A stretch of DNA of 64,000 bases. It comes from Coix lacryma-jobi var. lacryma-jobi. Its lineage: Eukaryota; Streptophyta; Magnoliopsida; Poales; Poaceae. Below the pieces are notes generated by a model. It searched no databases. It was not told the DNA's origin and worked only from the letters and a program-made list of their open reading frames with translations. The position numbers and the translations under genes were made by a program. Positions 8,521 to 20,193 of this stretch are shown piece after piece. Location: NCBI GenBank assembly GCA_009763385.1, contig CM019827.1, forward strand, positions 97,624,177 to 97,688,176. The letters run 5' to 3'. Position 1 is the first letter of the stretch, and each line of letters begins with the position of its first letter.

Positions 8521-11256
8521 TCAATAAAAAGACATAGGGTGAGCATACGGTCCAACACTGGGGTTAGTGAAGTAAGGAGAATACCAGTGTTGGGCCGGCT
8601 GCTCAAAAGAACGGTTAGTGTAAAAACTATTCCTAGCCTGTCTACGGGGGATGCGATCACCACGCTGAGGAAAACGTGGTCCGCTGGGGAAGAAGCGCTC
8701 ACCGCGGTACTCAAAACGCGGTGGGGGAAAGCGCTCAACTAAGCCTCCGCCACGGGGTCCGTTACCTGCAAAAGCAGGACCCCGTCGGGCACGCTCTCTA
8801 CGAGATCTACGCCTAGGAGCCTGGGGCTCAACTGCTCTAGCGTCTCTCCTCGGAGCTCTCTCCTGCCTAGGCCTAACAAACTGAGGTGCTGGACCTCTAG
8901 GCCTAGTCTCCCTCCTAGGGGCTCTCATCTCCTGCCTAGGCCGGGGACCTTGACGTCCGGACCTAGCAGCTCTCCCTTGAGCCTTCGGCACATGTCCACC
9001 ATGAGCTGGATGGTACATGTCCGGGTTCTCCATCTCCCGAGCACGGCGCGCCTCCCGCTTGCGCCGGAAACAGAACTCGATCAAGTGACCATCCCTCCCA
9101 CAGAAATCACACTGGTACCTCACCGCACGCAAAGGGGGTTGTTGGTGACCAGGGCTGTGGGTGTGGCTCACTTTGCCTTTGCCCTTCTGTGGCAACTCCT
9201 CACGAATGGGTGGCATAGCGTCAAGCTTGTTTCTGAGGTGGTTTGGCTTGGGTGCCCAAACTGGGTTCTTGGGAGGAGCTCTCAGGGGTTCCTCAACCAC
9301 ACCATCTTTGGTGATAGGCTTGGCTGGCTCTTTGAGTGGAAGCTTGGCAAGTTTGGGAGTAGTGGTGGAATGGGGCTTTTCACATGGGTTCAGACCACTA
9401 GACTCTCCAATCTTCCCAAAAGCTGAGAGATCAACACTCTGAGCAGAACCTACACCAGGGGCACCAACAGCTCGCTTGAATTGGGAGATCATCATCCCGA
9501 GCTGCGGCTCACTACTGGAGACCCATGACAAGATGGACCGAAGGTATGTGTTTTCTTCCTCGGTTTGCATCTTGCCATGCTTCACATTGGCAATCTCCAT
9601 CTCCAGGCCCTCACACAAAGCACACCTCGAGACACAAGTGCTATCTGAGCTGGCCTTCTCTAAAGACTCAAGCTTGGCATTTTTCTCTGCCAACTCAGAT
9701 TGCAAGACAGGACAAGTCTTGCACGCACCCAACAGCTGCGGCCTAGCACGGAGCTCATCCACCTCTCCAACCAACGCAGAATACTTACCTCTCAGAGTGA
9801 GAAGGTCAGTCATGTGCGCGGTGCACGACTCGCACTCCGCCTCCTCCGACACTACCACGGTGGACCGAGCGAACTCAAGCTCCTTCACCGTGTCCTCCCA
9901 CTTCTGCCTAAACTCCTTGCGCTCTCTAGCGGCACGCCTAAGCAACTTATCTTGGCTAAGGAGGGCAGCAGTCAACTTCTCAACCTCGGAGGAAAGCTCG
10001 TCGTAGGTGAGAGATACCTGGGAGGTGTCGTCGTCGTCGTCGTTCCGAGGGGTACGCTCCGGCTCGCCATCGACCTCATCTCCGAGCGCCATGGTGCACA
10101 GGCCTCCGTCACCGGCGAAGAAGCACAAGCCGTTGAACTTGTCTTCCAGCTTCTTCTTCACGGACTCGTCATCGCTGGAGCCAGCGGAGTCGTCATCCGA
10201 GCCGTCGACGTCGCTGAGCGTGGCGAAGAACGCACGCTGCTCAGCTTGCTGCTTCTCCAAGTACTTCTTCTTGATGTACTCTTTGTCGAAGCCGCCCCGT
10301 TTCTTGTGCCTTGGGGGGACGTGCTTCTCCTTGTACTTGGAGTCGTGCTTGCGCCCATGTTCGCCCTTGCCCGAGTGCTTGTTCTTTTTCTTGGGGCAGT
10401 CGGCGATGAAGTGGTCGGGGTCGCCGCACTCGTAGCATCCCGTGCGTCCTCCTCCTCAATGACGGTTCATGCGGTTGTTGTGGAACCGCGAAAACCGGTT
10501 GGCAAGCAAAGCCAACTCGTCGTCTCCCAAAGACTCCAGCTGGTCCTCTGTCACAGAAAAGAGAGAAGAGAGCGCAAAGCCAGCTGAGGGGTTAGAGGAA
10601 GAGCCAGAAATCAAAGCCATGGACGGGCGAGAAGGATTTTCAAAAGAAGCCCTCGCCATAGCATCAATCTCACTGGACTTGAGCTTACTGAAGAGCTCGT
10701 CGCAGGTGAGGGTCTCATAGTTCGGCGATTCGATGATTGCCTGAACCTTGGAGTCCCACACCGAACGGTCAAGAGTGTGCAAAAGCTTCAAAGCACGCTC
10801 ATGATCGTCAAATGGCAACTGCTCTCTGTTAGCCCTCATCCTGTTGACAATCACCTGAAAGCGAGCGAATAAACTCTCTATGCTCTCGCCAGGTTGATGT
10901 CTAAAGTTCTCATACTCTCGCTTGAACGACTCGTAGAGTCGGGTTTTGACTTGAGAGGTGCCCTCATGGAAACGCATGAGGGTGTCCCAGATCTCCCGAG
11001 CCGTAGCGAGGTGAGAAACACGATCAAACTCACCCATGCTCAAGCAAGAAAAAAGAGCATTACGGGCTCGGCTATTGGCATCGTGCTCATCGATCTGTTG
11101 CTGAGAAACACGAGCAGCCAAGACCACGCAATCAGCAGAGTTGCAAATATCCCAAATAGAAGCACCCAGACTCTGCAGATAGGCCGACATGCGTATCTTC
11201 CAATACGCATAGTTCGTCCCATCAAAGAACGACGGTTTGCCCACGCCGCGATCCAT
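8521..11256 (-). pseudogene. gag: Element B gag (one stop)
   Basis: This is the structural particle protein. It starts MDRGVGKPSFFDGTNYAYWK, the usual start of Copia Gag (DUF4219/UBN2-like region). A TGA at 10456-10458 replaces an arginine codon (A has CGC there). After it, in the same frame, come a CCHC knuckle CYECGDPDHFIADC, an acidic and coiled-coil region containing the pairs CESC, CKTC and CALC, and a second CCHC-like knuckle CDFCGRDGHLIEFC. The C-terminal part is very rich in arginine with repeated PRRE/APRR motifs, longer than in A. It ends HPMSFY at 8521. The frame is open throughout apart from the one stop, about 911 codons. Confidence 0.93.
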
Positions 11257-11305
11257 GTCGCCTTCGGTGGATCTGGAACCGGCTAAGGTGGAAGATCCTT
11301 AACCT

Positions 11306-11317
11306 GCTCCGATACCA
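11306..11317 (-). promoter_or_regulatory. Element B primer binding site (initiator Met tRNA type)
   Basis: On the minus strand it reads TGGTATCGGAGC, two bases after the end of the 5' LTR. This matches the 3' end of plant initiator methionine tRNA and would prime minus-strand DNA synthesis. Confidence 0.93.
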
Positions 11318-11319
11318 AT

Positions 11320-13435
11320 TGAAGGACCGAGAAGCTAACCGAAAGCGACCAGAGGGGGGGGTGAATGGGAGCTTCAAAATTTCCTTTCGGAAACTAGATG
11401 CCACTGTCCCAAAATCAACCCCAAGAGCGAACCCTAGAGCTTGCTAATGTCCACGACCCTAGATATAGGGTGGATGCTTCCTAGAAGCACAGCGGGACAC
11501 TAGACAACCCTAGAAAGCCAACGCAAAAGACGGAACTCGAATCCGATCAAGAACGAACGATCCGCGAACGAAAACGCGCGAAACTGGATCGACCGGACTC
11601 TGGCCAGCGTCCGGTCAGCAGGGACCGGACGCGTCCGGTCAACAAAAATCGACTCTGGAACCTTACTGTTCGCGACCGGACTCACGAGTACGGAGCGTCC
11701 GGTCGAGAGCAGTGCGTCCGGTCAGAAACGAACAAGCGCGATGAACAGTGGATCCTGCGCGTCCGGTCAGCTGACACCGGATGCGTCCGGTCGCTGAAAA
11801 ACCGATCTGGACCCTCTCTGTTCTTGACCGGACTCACGGAAGGGAGCGTCCGGTCGAGTGAACAGAGCGTCCGGTCACACGCAAACAACCACAGTGGTGT
11901 TCAACCACCGGACGCACGACCTGAGCGTCCGGTCGGCCCGAGCAGCGTCCGGTCACCCCGACAGCCCTCTGTTCTTCCACCGATTCGACTCAAACTCACT
12001 CAAAACGAATCCTCTAGGGATCAAACTCGGTGAGTGGAGTCACAAAGAGTATAGTGAGCTATCTCTAAGAGATCATGGCTCGAACCTATCTCCAAATCGG
12101 TGAATCGAAGAATTTCGGGGGTGAAGAGAAAAAGTGACCCGAAACTAAAAATCGATTGATCTCCTAGACCGTGAGGTTAGAGGATGATTCCTTCAGTGGA
12201 AAGAAGTGCCTCATGATCTAGAACAACTTGGTTCAAACGGATTTGCGAAAGATGAACCGAGCAAAAAGATCAAGCGACGGGAAAATCGTGGAGAAAAGGA
12301 TTCCGCGAAGAACACGAACACAACGGAAATCACAGCCACGAGTTCGAATCAAGGACGCAAATCAAGCCAACGATCTGTGCTCCAAGGTGAGGATACGGCC
12401 TCACTTCCTCAACTCAACAGTACACAGAGTGGAGTCTCTCTGCGGATCTCAACTAGCTAAAGTAGGGACGGGAGAGCAGGAAACCCTAGCAAATGAAGGC
12501 ACTAACTGAGATAGGGAGGAGGGTGTCTCCCCTGGACTACTTATACTAACCTAGACTAAGCCTATTTCCTACTCTACCCCTCTCTAAACTAATTACAGAG
12601 CGAACCAGCTAAACCCTAAGGCTATTCTGGTCCAACCCGCAGTGGTAGGTAGATCCGACGACCATGCCCGCTCGAACCGAAGCGTTGCCTCGACGCAACC
12701 TCTGGATCGCCGCCACGTGTCGCCCTCGCTCTGCACCCCCGGTTTTGTGGCCCAAACCGGGAAACCAGCCTTTTCCAGCAACCCCCGGTTTTGAGGCCCA
12801 AACCGGGAAACCAGCCTCCAGCCTGAGTTTTGTGGCCCAAACTCAGAAACCCGCAGCGCCCGAGTTTTGAGGCCCAAACTCGGAAACCGGCCCATCACCC
12901 GAGTTTTGTGGCCAAACTCGGAAACCATCCGCGCCCAGGTTTTGTGGCTCAACCTGGAAACCGAGCACCCGAGTTTTGAGGCCCAAACTCGGAAACCGTC
13001 CACCCGTTGGTTTTTCTTGGCTCAACCAACAAACCGTAGCTGTAGAGGGGATGCACCGCCCGTGCACCCCGTCCACCGACACGTGTCCCCAGGTCCTCGA
13101 CCCGAGCAACACCGTGCCCCGCAAGTCTCCGCTCGTCGCTGTCCCAGGCTGCCAGCCACCACAGCTGATCCTCAGGCACTCCGGTCCCTCAGTCCAAGCC
13201 TCACGTCCGCCCTTCACTGCTCGATACATCGGCATGGCACGTCCGCCGCACGGCACGCCCATCCTTCATCGCACCCAGTCCGTCGGCACGGCACGTCTCA
13301 ACTTGACCTTCACCTTGCCCTCGATCACTGTCTCCGTGCTCGACACCTGCACAACACAAGCCAAAGAACATGCGCATCAAACCCGTTGACAATCACTCAT
13401 CACTCAGAGACTCGGCATACACCCATGTATCCGCA
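11320..13435 (-). repeat. Element B, 5' LTR
   Basis: Same length as the 3' LTR and nearly identical. A TATA-like TATAAGTAG (minus strand) lies near 12539-12549, the hairpin minisatellite at about 12736-13036, and the GTCCGGT array at about 11588-11963. The promoter driving the gag-pol RNA would be here. Confidence 0.95.
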
Positions 13436-14338
13436 AACTCGATCTCCCTCCTTGCTGCGTCTTTCTTGAATTCGTTTGAATCAACTTGTTCTTTGTTGTG
13501 AGGGGATCATTTCCACCGAAGGAATTTAACCCAAACCTCATGAACAAGTAGATCGATCGGTTTTCGTTTTCGGATCGAGTTCTTTCTCCCTTGGTTATTT
13601 TTCTTCGATTTTCTTCGATTCTCCAATCTATAGTTAGGTTCGAGCCATGATCTCTTATAGATAGCTCAATAACCTTGTTGTGAACTCCTCTGCAAAATTT
13701 CAGATTTTTTGGAGTTGGTTTGGTTGAGTTTTGGCTTCGAAATCAAAGTTTTTTGAAACTGCAGCGTGTCACCCGGACATGTCCGGTAGGCCACCCGGAC
13801 ATGTCCCGTAGGAAGACCTTGGGGTTTTGAGCTGCTGATCTTCCCTTAGGTGTCTACTTGCTCCTGTTAAAATTTCATAATTTTTGGACATCGTTTGATA
13901 GGGTTTTGGAATTTTCTGCCAAAACTGGTCTGTGCAGTGCAACCCGGACATGTCCGGTAGGCAACCTGGACATGTCCGGTAGGAAAAGTTTGGAGTTTTA
14001 AGCTGCAATTTTTATGACACCTTCCTAAGGGTGTCTAGTACCTGTGGTTCAAATTTCACAATTTTTGGACACCGTTTGATACTTCTTATGGTTTTTCTCC
14101 TAGGATTGGTCCCTGCAGTTTTGCAATCGTTCTGAGGCTTGTTTGAGCTTTTCGGTGTGCCTCTTCTAGTGGTGCCTCGCTGTGATCCTAGGGATCATCC
14201 ACTCTCTTTCCGAGAGTGGTGGGCATCACGTTTGCGTGTGGAGCTTTTGGGGTTGATTTGTGGGACAGTGGCCAAAGTTTTAAAAGAAATTTTTAGGCTC
14301 CCATTCACCCCCCCCTCTGGTCGCCTGTGTTTACCATT
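13436..14338 (+). mobile_element. Element A, 5' LTR, right fragment; LTR end and primer site deleted
   Basis: This continues the LTR after B. It starts with the second AACTC, and aligns with about 22707-23614 of the 3' LTR. It contains four copies of an ACCCGGACATGTCCGGTAGG-like palindrome (one mutated to GTCCCGT, one to ACCTGG). At 14331-14340 the sequence jumps from TTTACCATTAG straight into CCGGTTTTAG, which in B lies downstream of the primer site. About 45-55 bases, including the LTR terminus and the whole primer site, are therefore missing. Confidence 0.88.
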
Positions 14339-14366
14339 AGCCGGTTTTAGATCCACAGAAGGCGAC

Positions 14367-16982
14367 ATGGATCACGGCGTGGGAAAACCGCCGTTTTACG
14401 ATGGGACGAACTATGCGTAATGGAAGATACGCATGTCGGCCTATCTTCAGAGCATGGGTGCTTCTGTCTGGGGGATTTGCAACAAGGATGATTACGTGGT
14501 CTTGGCTGCTCGTGGTACTCAGCTGCAGATCGATGAGCACGATGCCAATAGCCGAGCCCGTAATGCTCTTTTCTCCTGTTTGAGCATGTCTGAGTTTGAT
14601 CGCGTTTCTCACCTCCCCACGACTCGTGAGATTTGGGCGACCCTCATGCGCTTCCATGAGGGAACCACTCAAGTCAAATCCCGTCTCTACAAGTCGCACA
14701 AGCGGGAGTATGAGAACTTTCGACACATGTCTAGCAAGAGCATAGAAAGTTTATTCGCTCGCTTTTAGGTGATTGTCAATAGGATGAGGGCTAACAAGGA
14801 GCTATTGCCTTTCAACGATCATGAGAGGGCTCTCAAGCTTTTGCATACTCTCGATCGGTCGATGTGGGACTCGAATGTTCAGGCGATCATCGAATCGCTT
14901 AACTATGAGACCCTCACGTGTGACGAGCTCTTTAGTAAGCTCAAGTCCAGTGAGATTGATGCCATGATGTGGGCTTCTTATGAGAATCCTTCTGGCCCGT
15001 CGATGGCTTTGCTTTCTGGCTCTTCTGCTAACCCCTCTGGAGGCTTTGCACTTTCTTCTCTTCTTTCTGTCACAGAGGAGCAGCTGAAGTTCATGGGAGA
15101 CGACGAGTTGGCTCTGTTAGCTAACTGGTTCTCGCGGTTCCATAATAACCGCATGAACCGTCACCGCGGAGGAGGACGTTCTGGATGTTTCGAGTGCGGC
15201 GACCCCGACCACTTCATCGCCAACTGCCCCAAGAAGAACAAGCAAGATTTTGGGATGGGCGATCATGGGCACAAGTACGACTCCAACAAGCACAAGGAGA
15301 AGTACGTCCCCGCGAAGCACAAGCGGAAGGGCGGCTTCAACAAGGAGTACATCAAGAAGAAGTACTTGGAGAAGGCCCAGGCTGAGCAGCGTGCTTTCTT
15401 CGCCACGCTCAGCGACGTCGACGACTCGGATGACGACTCCGCTGCCACAAGCGACGACGAGTTCGAGAAGAAGAGGATTGAGGACAAGCTGAACAGCCTC
15501 TGCTTCTTCGCCAACAACGAGGGCTTTTGCACCATGGCCCTCGGCAAGGAGGTCGACAGTCAGCTGGAAGAGAACCCTCGGAACGACGACGATGATGATG
15601 ACACCTCCCAGATATCTCAGACCCCTGATGAACTTGCTGCTGAGGTCGATAAGCTTACTTCTGCTCTCCTTAGTCAAGATAAACTGCTTAGGCGTGTTGC
15701 TAGAGAGAGGAAGGAGTTTAGGCAGAAGTGGGAGGATACGGTGAAGGAACTTGAGTTAGCCAAGTCCACCGTTGTTGTCTCTGAGGAGGGTGAGTGTGAG
15801 ATGTGCTCCAAGCACATGACTGGCCTTCTCACTTTGAGAGGTAAGTATGCTACTTTGGTTGGAGAGGCGGATGAGCTTTGGGCTAGACCCGTGTTGCTTG
15901 GTGCGTGCAAGTCTTGTGCAGGTTTGCAATCTGAGTTGACAGAGAACAATGACAAGATTGTGTCTCTTGAGAAGGCCAGCTCGGGTAGCACTTGTGTGTC
16001 TAGATGCATTTTGTGTGAGGGTTTGGAGATGAAGATTGCAAATGTGAAGCATGACAAGATGCAAACCGAGGAAGAAAACACATACCTTCGGACCATCTTG
16101 TCATGGGTGTCTTGTGGTGAGCCGCAGCTTGGGATGATGATTGCCCAATTCAAGCGTGCTGCTAGAGGTCCTGGTGTAGGCTTTGCTCAGGGGATGGAGT
16201 GTGCTAGTTCTTTTGGTAAGATTGGAGAGTCGAGTGGTCTAAACCCGAGTGAGAAGCCTAACTCCACCACTACTCTCAAGCTAACCAAGATACCACCCAA
16301 AGAGCCTCTCAAGCCGAACACCAAAGATGGAGTGTATTAGGAACCTCCGAGAGCTCCACCCAAGAAACAAGTGTGGTCTCCCAAGCCCAACCACATAAAA
16401 AGCAAGTTGGACACCATGCCACCTATTCAGGAGGAGCTCATGCCACAGAAGGGCAAAGTGATCCACACCCACTACCGTGAGTACCAACAACCCCCTATGA
16501 GAGCGGTGAGGTACCATTGTGAGCACTGTGGGAGAGATGGACACTTGAGGGAGTTTTGCTTTCGGCGCAAGAGAGAGGAGCGCTGTGCAAGGGACATGAA
16601 CAATGCGGACATGTACCATCCTTTCCATGATGTACATGTGTCGAATGTTCAGAGGAGAGCAGCTAGGCCTAGAGGTCCAATGCCTCAGGGTCCTAGGCCT
16701 CAGGGAAGTTTTGCCCGGTGGGATCCTAGCTTTGCAGGATATGGACTCCGTGGTGGTGGCTTTGTTGAGCGTTACCCTCCACCGCGTTTTGAGTATCGTG
16801 ATGGACGCTCTTCCCTTAGCAGACCACATTTTCCTGTGCGTGGTGATCGCTTTCCCCTTAGGCATGCTAGGAATGGTTTTTCTACTAACCATTCTTTTGA
16901 GCAACCGGCCCAACACTGGTACTCTTCCCATTTTACTCACCCTAGTGTTGGACCGTTTGTTCACCCTATGTCTTTTTATTGA
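14367..16982 (+). pseudogene. gag: Element A gag (three stops)
   Basis: Homologous to the B Gag along its length. It starts MDHGVGKPPFYDGTNYA, then has TAA at 14418-14420 (tyrosine in B), TAG at 14766-14768 (glutamine in B) and TAG at 16338-16340 (glutamate in B). All parts stay in one frame up to 16982, with no frameshift. Visible pieces are the UBN2-like core, a CCHC knuckle CFECGDPDHFIANC, an acidic coiled-coil stretch with CEMC, CKSC and CILC pairs, and a second knuckle CEHCGRDGHLREFC. The arginine-rich tail is shorter than in B. Role as for B: it would have formed the particle. Confidence 0.93.
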
Positions 16983-19900
16983 TGTAGGTAAACGATTGGA
17001 GGACATTTGGTTGGTGGATTCTGGGTGTTCAAGGCACGTGACCGGAAACGCCAAGTTGTTCTCCAGTCTTAGTCCAGTTGCCGGAAAGGAGTTTATCACC
17101 TTCGGTGACAATAGCAAAGGTAAAGTGTTGTCTCGGGGGTCAGTGCGAGTCAATGAGCACTTTGTGTTGCGTGATGTTGCTCTTGTTTCTAACTTGCATT
17201 TTAACCTTCTTTCTGTTTCGCAACTTTTCGATGATGACTATGAGATTCATTTTAAGCCGAATCTCAGTCGTATTTTGGACCATCAGGGCAATCTTGTATG
17301 TTTGATTTCGCCCTTTGGGAAAGTTTTTTGTGCGAATTTCTCGGAGTTTTTTGGAATTTCTCGTTGTCTTTTGGCTGGACCTTCCTCCTCTGATCTTTGG
17401 AAGTGGCATAGGAGACTAGGTCATCTGAGCTTCGACTTGCTTGCAAGGCTTAGTTCACTTGGCTTAATCCGAGGATTGCCCAAGTTGTGCATGGAGAAGG
17501 ATCTTGTTTGCCATTCTTGTAGACATGGGAAAATGGTAGCCGCTCCCCACCATCCTGTGAATCAAGTTATGACCAAGCACCCTGGAGAGCTTTTGCATAT
17601 GGATCTTGTTGGTCCGGCTCAGGTGAGCTCGGTTGGTGGGAAGTGGTATGTGCTTGTTGTTGTTGTTGACTTTTCGAGATATTCGTGGGTTTTCTTTTTA
17701 GCTGAGAAAGCTGAGACTTTCTCTTTTGCTTGCAATCTGATTTTGCGTCTTCAGAACGAGTTCCCTAAGAACTCGATGCGAGCTATTAGAAGTGATAATG
17801 GTTCTGAGTTTAAGAACTCAGATTTTAAGAAGTTTTGTGACTCTTTGGGTTTGGAGCATCAGTTTTCTTCCCCCTACACACCGCCACAAAATGGTGTTGT
17901 AGAAAGGAAGAATCGGACCCTTGTTGAGATGGCCAGGACGATGCTCGATGAGCATATGACTCCTAGGCGGTATTGGGCTGAAGCTATGAACACTGCATGT
18001 TATATTTCCAATCGCATTTTTCTCCGAGCTTTCTTGAAGAAGACATCTTATGAGTTGCATTTTGGAAGGCAGCCCAAAGTGAGTTATTTTAGAGTGTTTG
18101 GTTGCCATTGTTTTATACTCAAGAAAGGCAACTTGGACAAGTTTGAGTCTCGTTCTTCTGACGGTGTATTTTTGGGTTGTGGTAATCATACTCATGCATA
18201 TCGTGTACTTAACCTGGATACTAACCGAGTCATGGAGACATTTGATGTCACCTTCGACGAGACCATGCATTGTCCTTCTTCTAGATTTGAGCGTGCAAGT
18301 GATCATGAGGTTGGAGAACCCCTTTTTGATGATGAGGAAGAGGGTGCTGAAGGGATGGATGGCCCAACACCGCCTCCACCTGCTGTGCCGCTAGGATCGG
18401 CTTCGACTACGATGACTCATGACCCCAACCCCTCTTCGTCGACTACTTGGGGGTCGTGCGATCCACCACCTCGGGATGTATCACTTGTACCCGAGGAGGC
18501 ACCAGCTACTATTGAGGGGGAGGTCACATCAGCCAGAGAGGCGCCACGACACATTCAGCGCCAACACCCTCCTCAACAGATGATCGGTAGCATCAACCAA
18601 CGTGTCACTCGATCAAGGTCACAACAAATCTCTCACTTTGCTCATTCTGCAATTGTTGCTGATTTTGAACCCCGAGATGTTGGACATGCTTTATCTGATC
18701 CGGATTGGGTCAATGCCATGCATGAGGAGTTAGAAAATTTTGAGAGAAATCGGGTTTGGGTTTTGGTTCCACCTCCTCCTGAGTGTCACCCTATTGGGAC
18801 AAAATGGGTTTTCAAAAATAAACAAGGAGAGGATGGCCACATTGTGAGAAACAAGGCCAGACTTGTAGCCCAGGGGTATAGTCAGAAGGAGGGGATAGAC
18901 TATGAGGAGACTTTTGCTCCTGTAGCACGTTTGGAGGCAATTAGGATACTCTTGGCTTTTGCTGCATCCAAGGGTTTCAAACTTTTTCAAATGGATGTCA
19001 AGAGTGCCTTCTTAAACGGCTACATAGAAGAAGAGGTGTATGTGAAACAACCCCCCAGTTTTGAAAATCCCAAGTTTCCAAACCATGTCTTTAAACTTCA
19101 CAAAGCTTTATACGGTTTGAAACAAGCCTCTAGAGCCTGGTATGATAGGTTGAAAACCTTTTTGCTCGCTAAGGGTTTTAAAATGGGATGTGTTGATAAA
19201 ACGCTTTTTCTCCTCAAGCAAGGCAATGACACTCTCTTGGTCCAGATTTACGTGGATGATATCATTTTCTGTGGTTCTTCTCACGCTTTGGTTGCCAAGT
19301 TTGCAGATCTTATGAGCAGGGAATTTGAGATGAGCATGATGGGCGAGTTGACATTCCTCCTCGGGTTGCAAATCAAGCAATCCCGAGAAGGGACGTTTGT
19401 TCACCAGGGAATGTATACCAAGGACATCTTGAAGAAGTTCAACATGGGTGAGGCCAAGCCTCTTCCAACACCCATGTCGACCATGACGGCCCTGGATGCG
19501 GACGAGGATGGAGAAGCTGTGGACCAGAAGGAGTACCGGAGTATGATCGGGTCGCTGTTGTACCTGACGGCGACACGTCTGGACATTTAGTTCGCGGTGT
19601 GTCTTTGCGCACGCTTTCAGGCGTCTTCGTGCACCTCTCATCGTCAGGCGGTCAAGCGCATTATGAGGTACCTTCGTTTCACACCTGAGTTTGGGATTTG
19701 GTATTCTGCTTCCTCCACCCTCTCCCTTTGCGGTTACTCTGATGTCGATTTTGCTGGTTGCCGACTTGATCGCAAGTCCACTTCTGGGACTTGTCAGTTT
19801 TTGGGCTCTTCTCTCGTTTCTTGGTCTTCTCGCAAGCAGTCTAGTGTCACCCAGTCTACCACAGAGGTTGAGTATGTTGCTGCAGCTAGCTGTTGTTTCT

Positions 19901-20193
19901 AGTTGCTTTGGATGATGGCTACTCTGCGTGATTTTGGTTTGATCTTTTCTCGAGTTCCTTTGCTCTGCGACAACACGAGTGTGATTAGCGTTGCTAAGAA
20001 CCCCGTGTTGCATTCTAAGACCAAACACATCGATGTGCGCTTTCATTTTCTGCGAGACCATTTTGAGAAGGGTGATATCGACCTGAGACATGTTGATACT
20101 CATCATCAGTTGGCCGATATTTTTACCAAGCCTTTGGACCAATCAACCTTTGCTAGGTTGAGAGGTGAGCTTGGAGTATGTTTCCCCTTTTAG
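16983..20193 (+). pseudogene. pol: Element A pol (two stops)
   Basis: A Copia polyprotein in the +1 frame relative to gag. That frame is also open upstream, overlapping gag from 16603. Protease has VDSGCSRHVTG; integrase has WHRRLGH and CHSC, then HMDLVGP, RSDNGSEF and NGVVERKNRTL; reverse transcriptase has IYVDDIIFCG; RNase H follows. Stops: TAG at 19588-19590 and TAG at 19900-19902. B and I support glutamine at these two sites respectively. B carries the same second stop at 5609-5611, so that lesion predates the split of A and B or arose twice. One integrase residue (VDDFSRY in B, VVDFSRY here) also differs. Confidence 0.94.

Larger units (their letters stand above)
1567..13435 (-). mobile_element. 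Element B: nearly complete Ty1/Copia (SIRE/Maximus-like) retrotransposon
   Basis: Two LTRs of 2116 bases each flank a gag-pol interior on the minus strand. The element is bounded by a perfect AACTC duplication (1562-1566 and 13436-13440). The empty site is visible in the other LTR of A near 22707. By eye I count about 14 substitutions and two single-base indels between the LTRs, below 1%, so this is among the youngest insertions here. It has a primer site, a polypurine tract and all Copia domains in the order protease, integrase, reverse transcriptase, RNase H. Three in-frame stop codons make it non-functional as read. The element is closely related to A. Confidence 0.97.

Noticed and set aside
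9700..10587. 295-aa plus-strand ORF over B gag
   Set aside because: Antisense shadow of gag with Leu/Val-rich low complexity.
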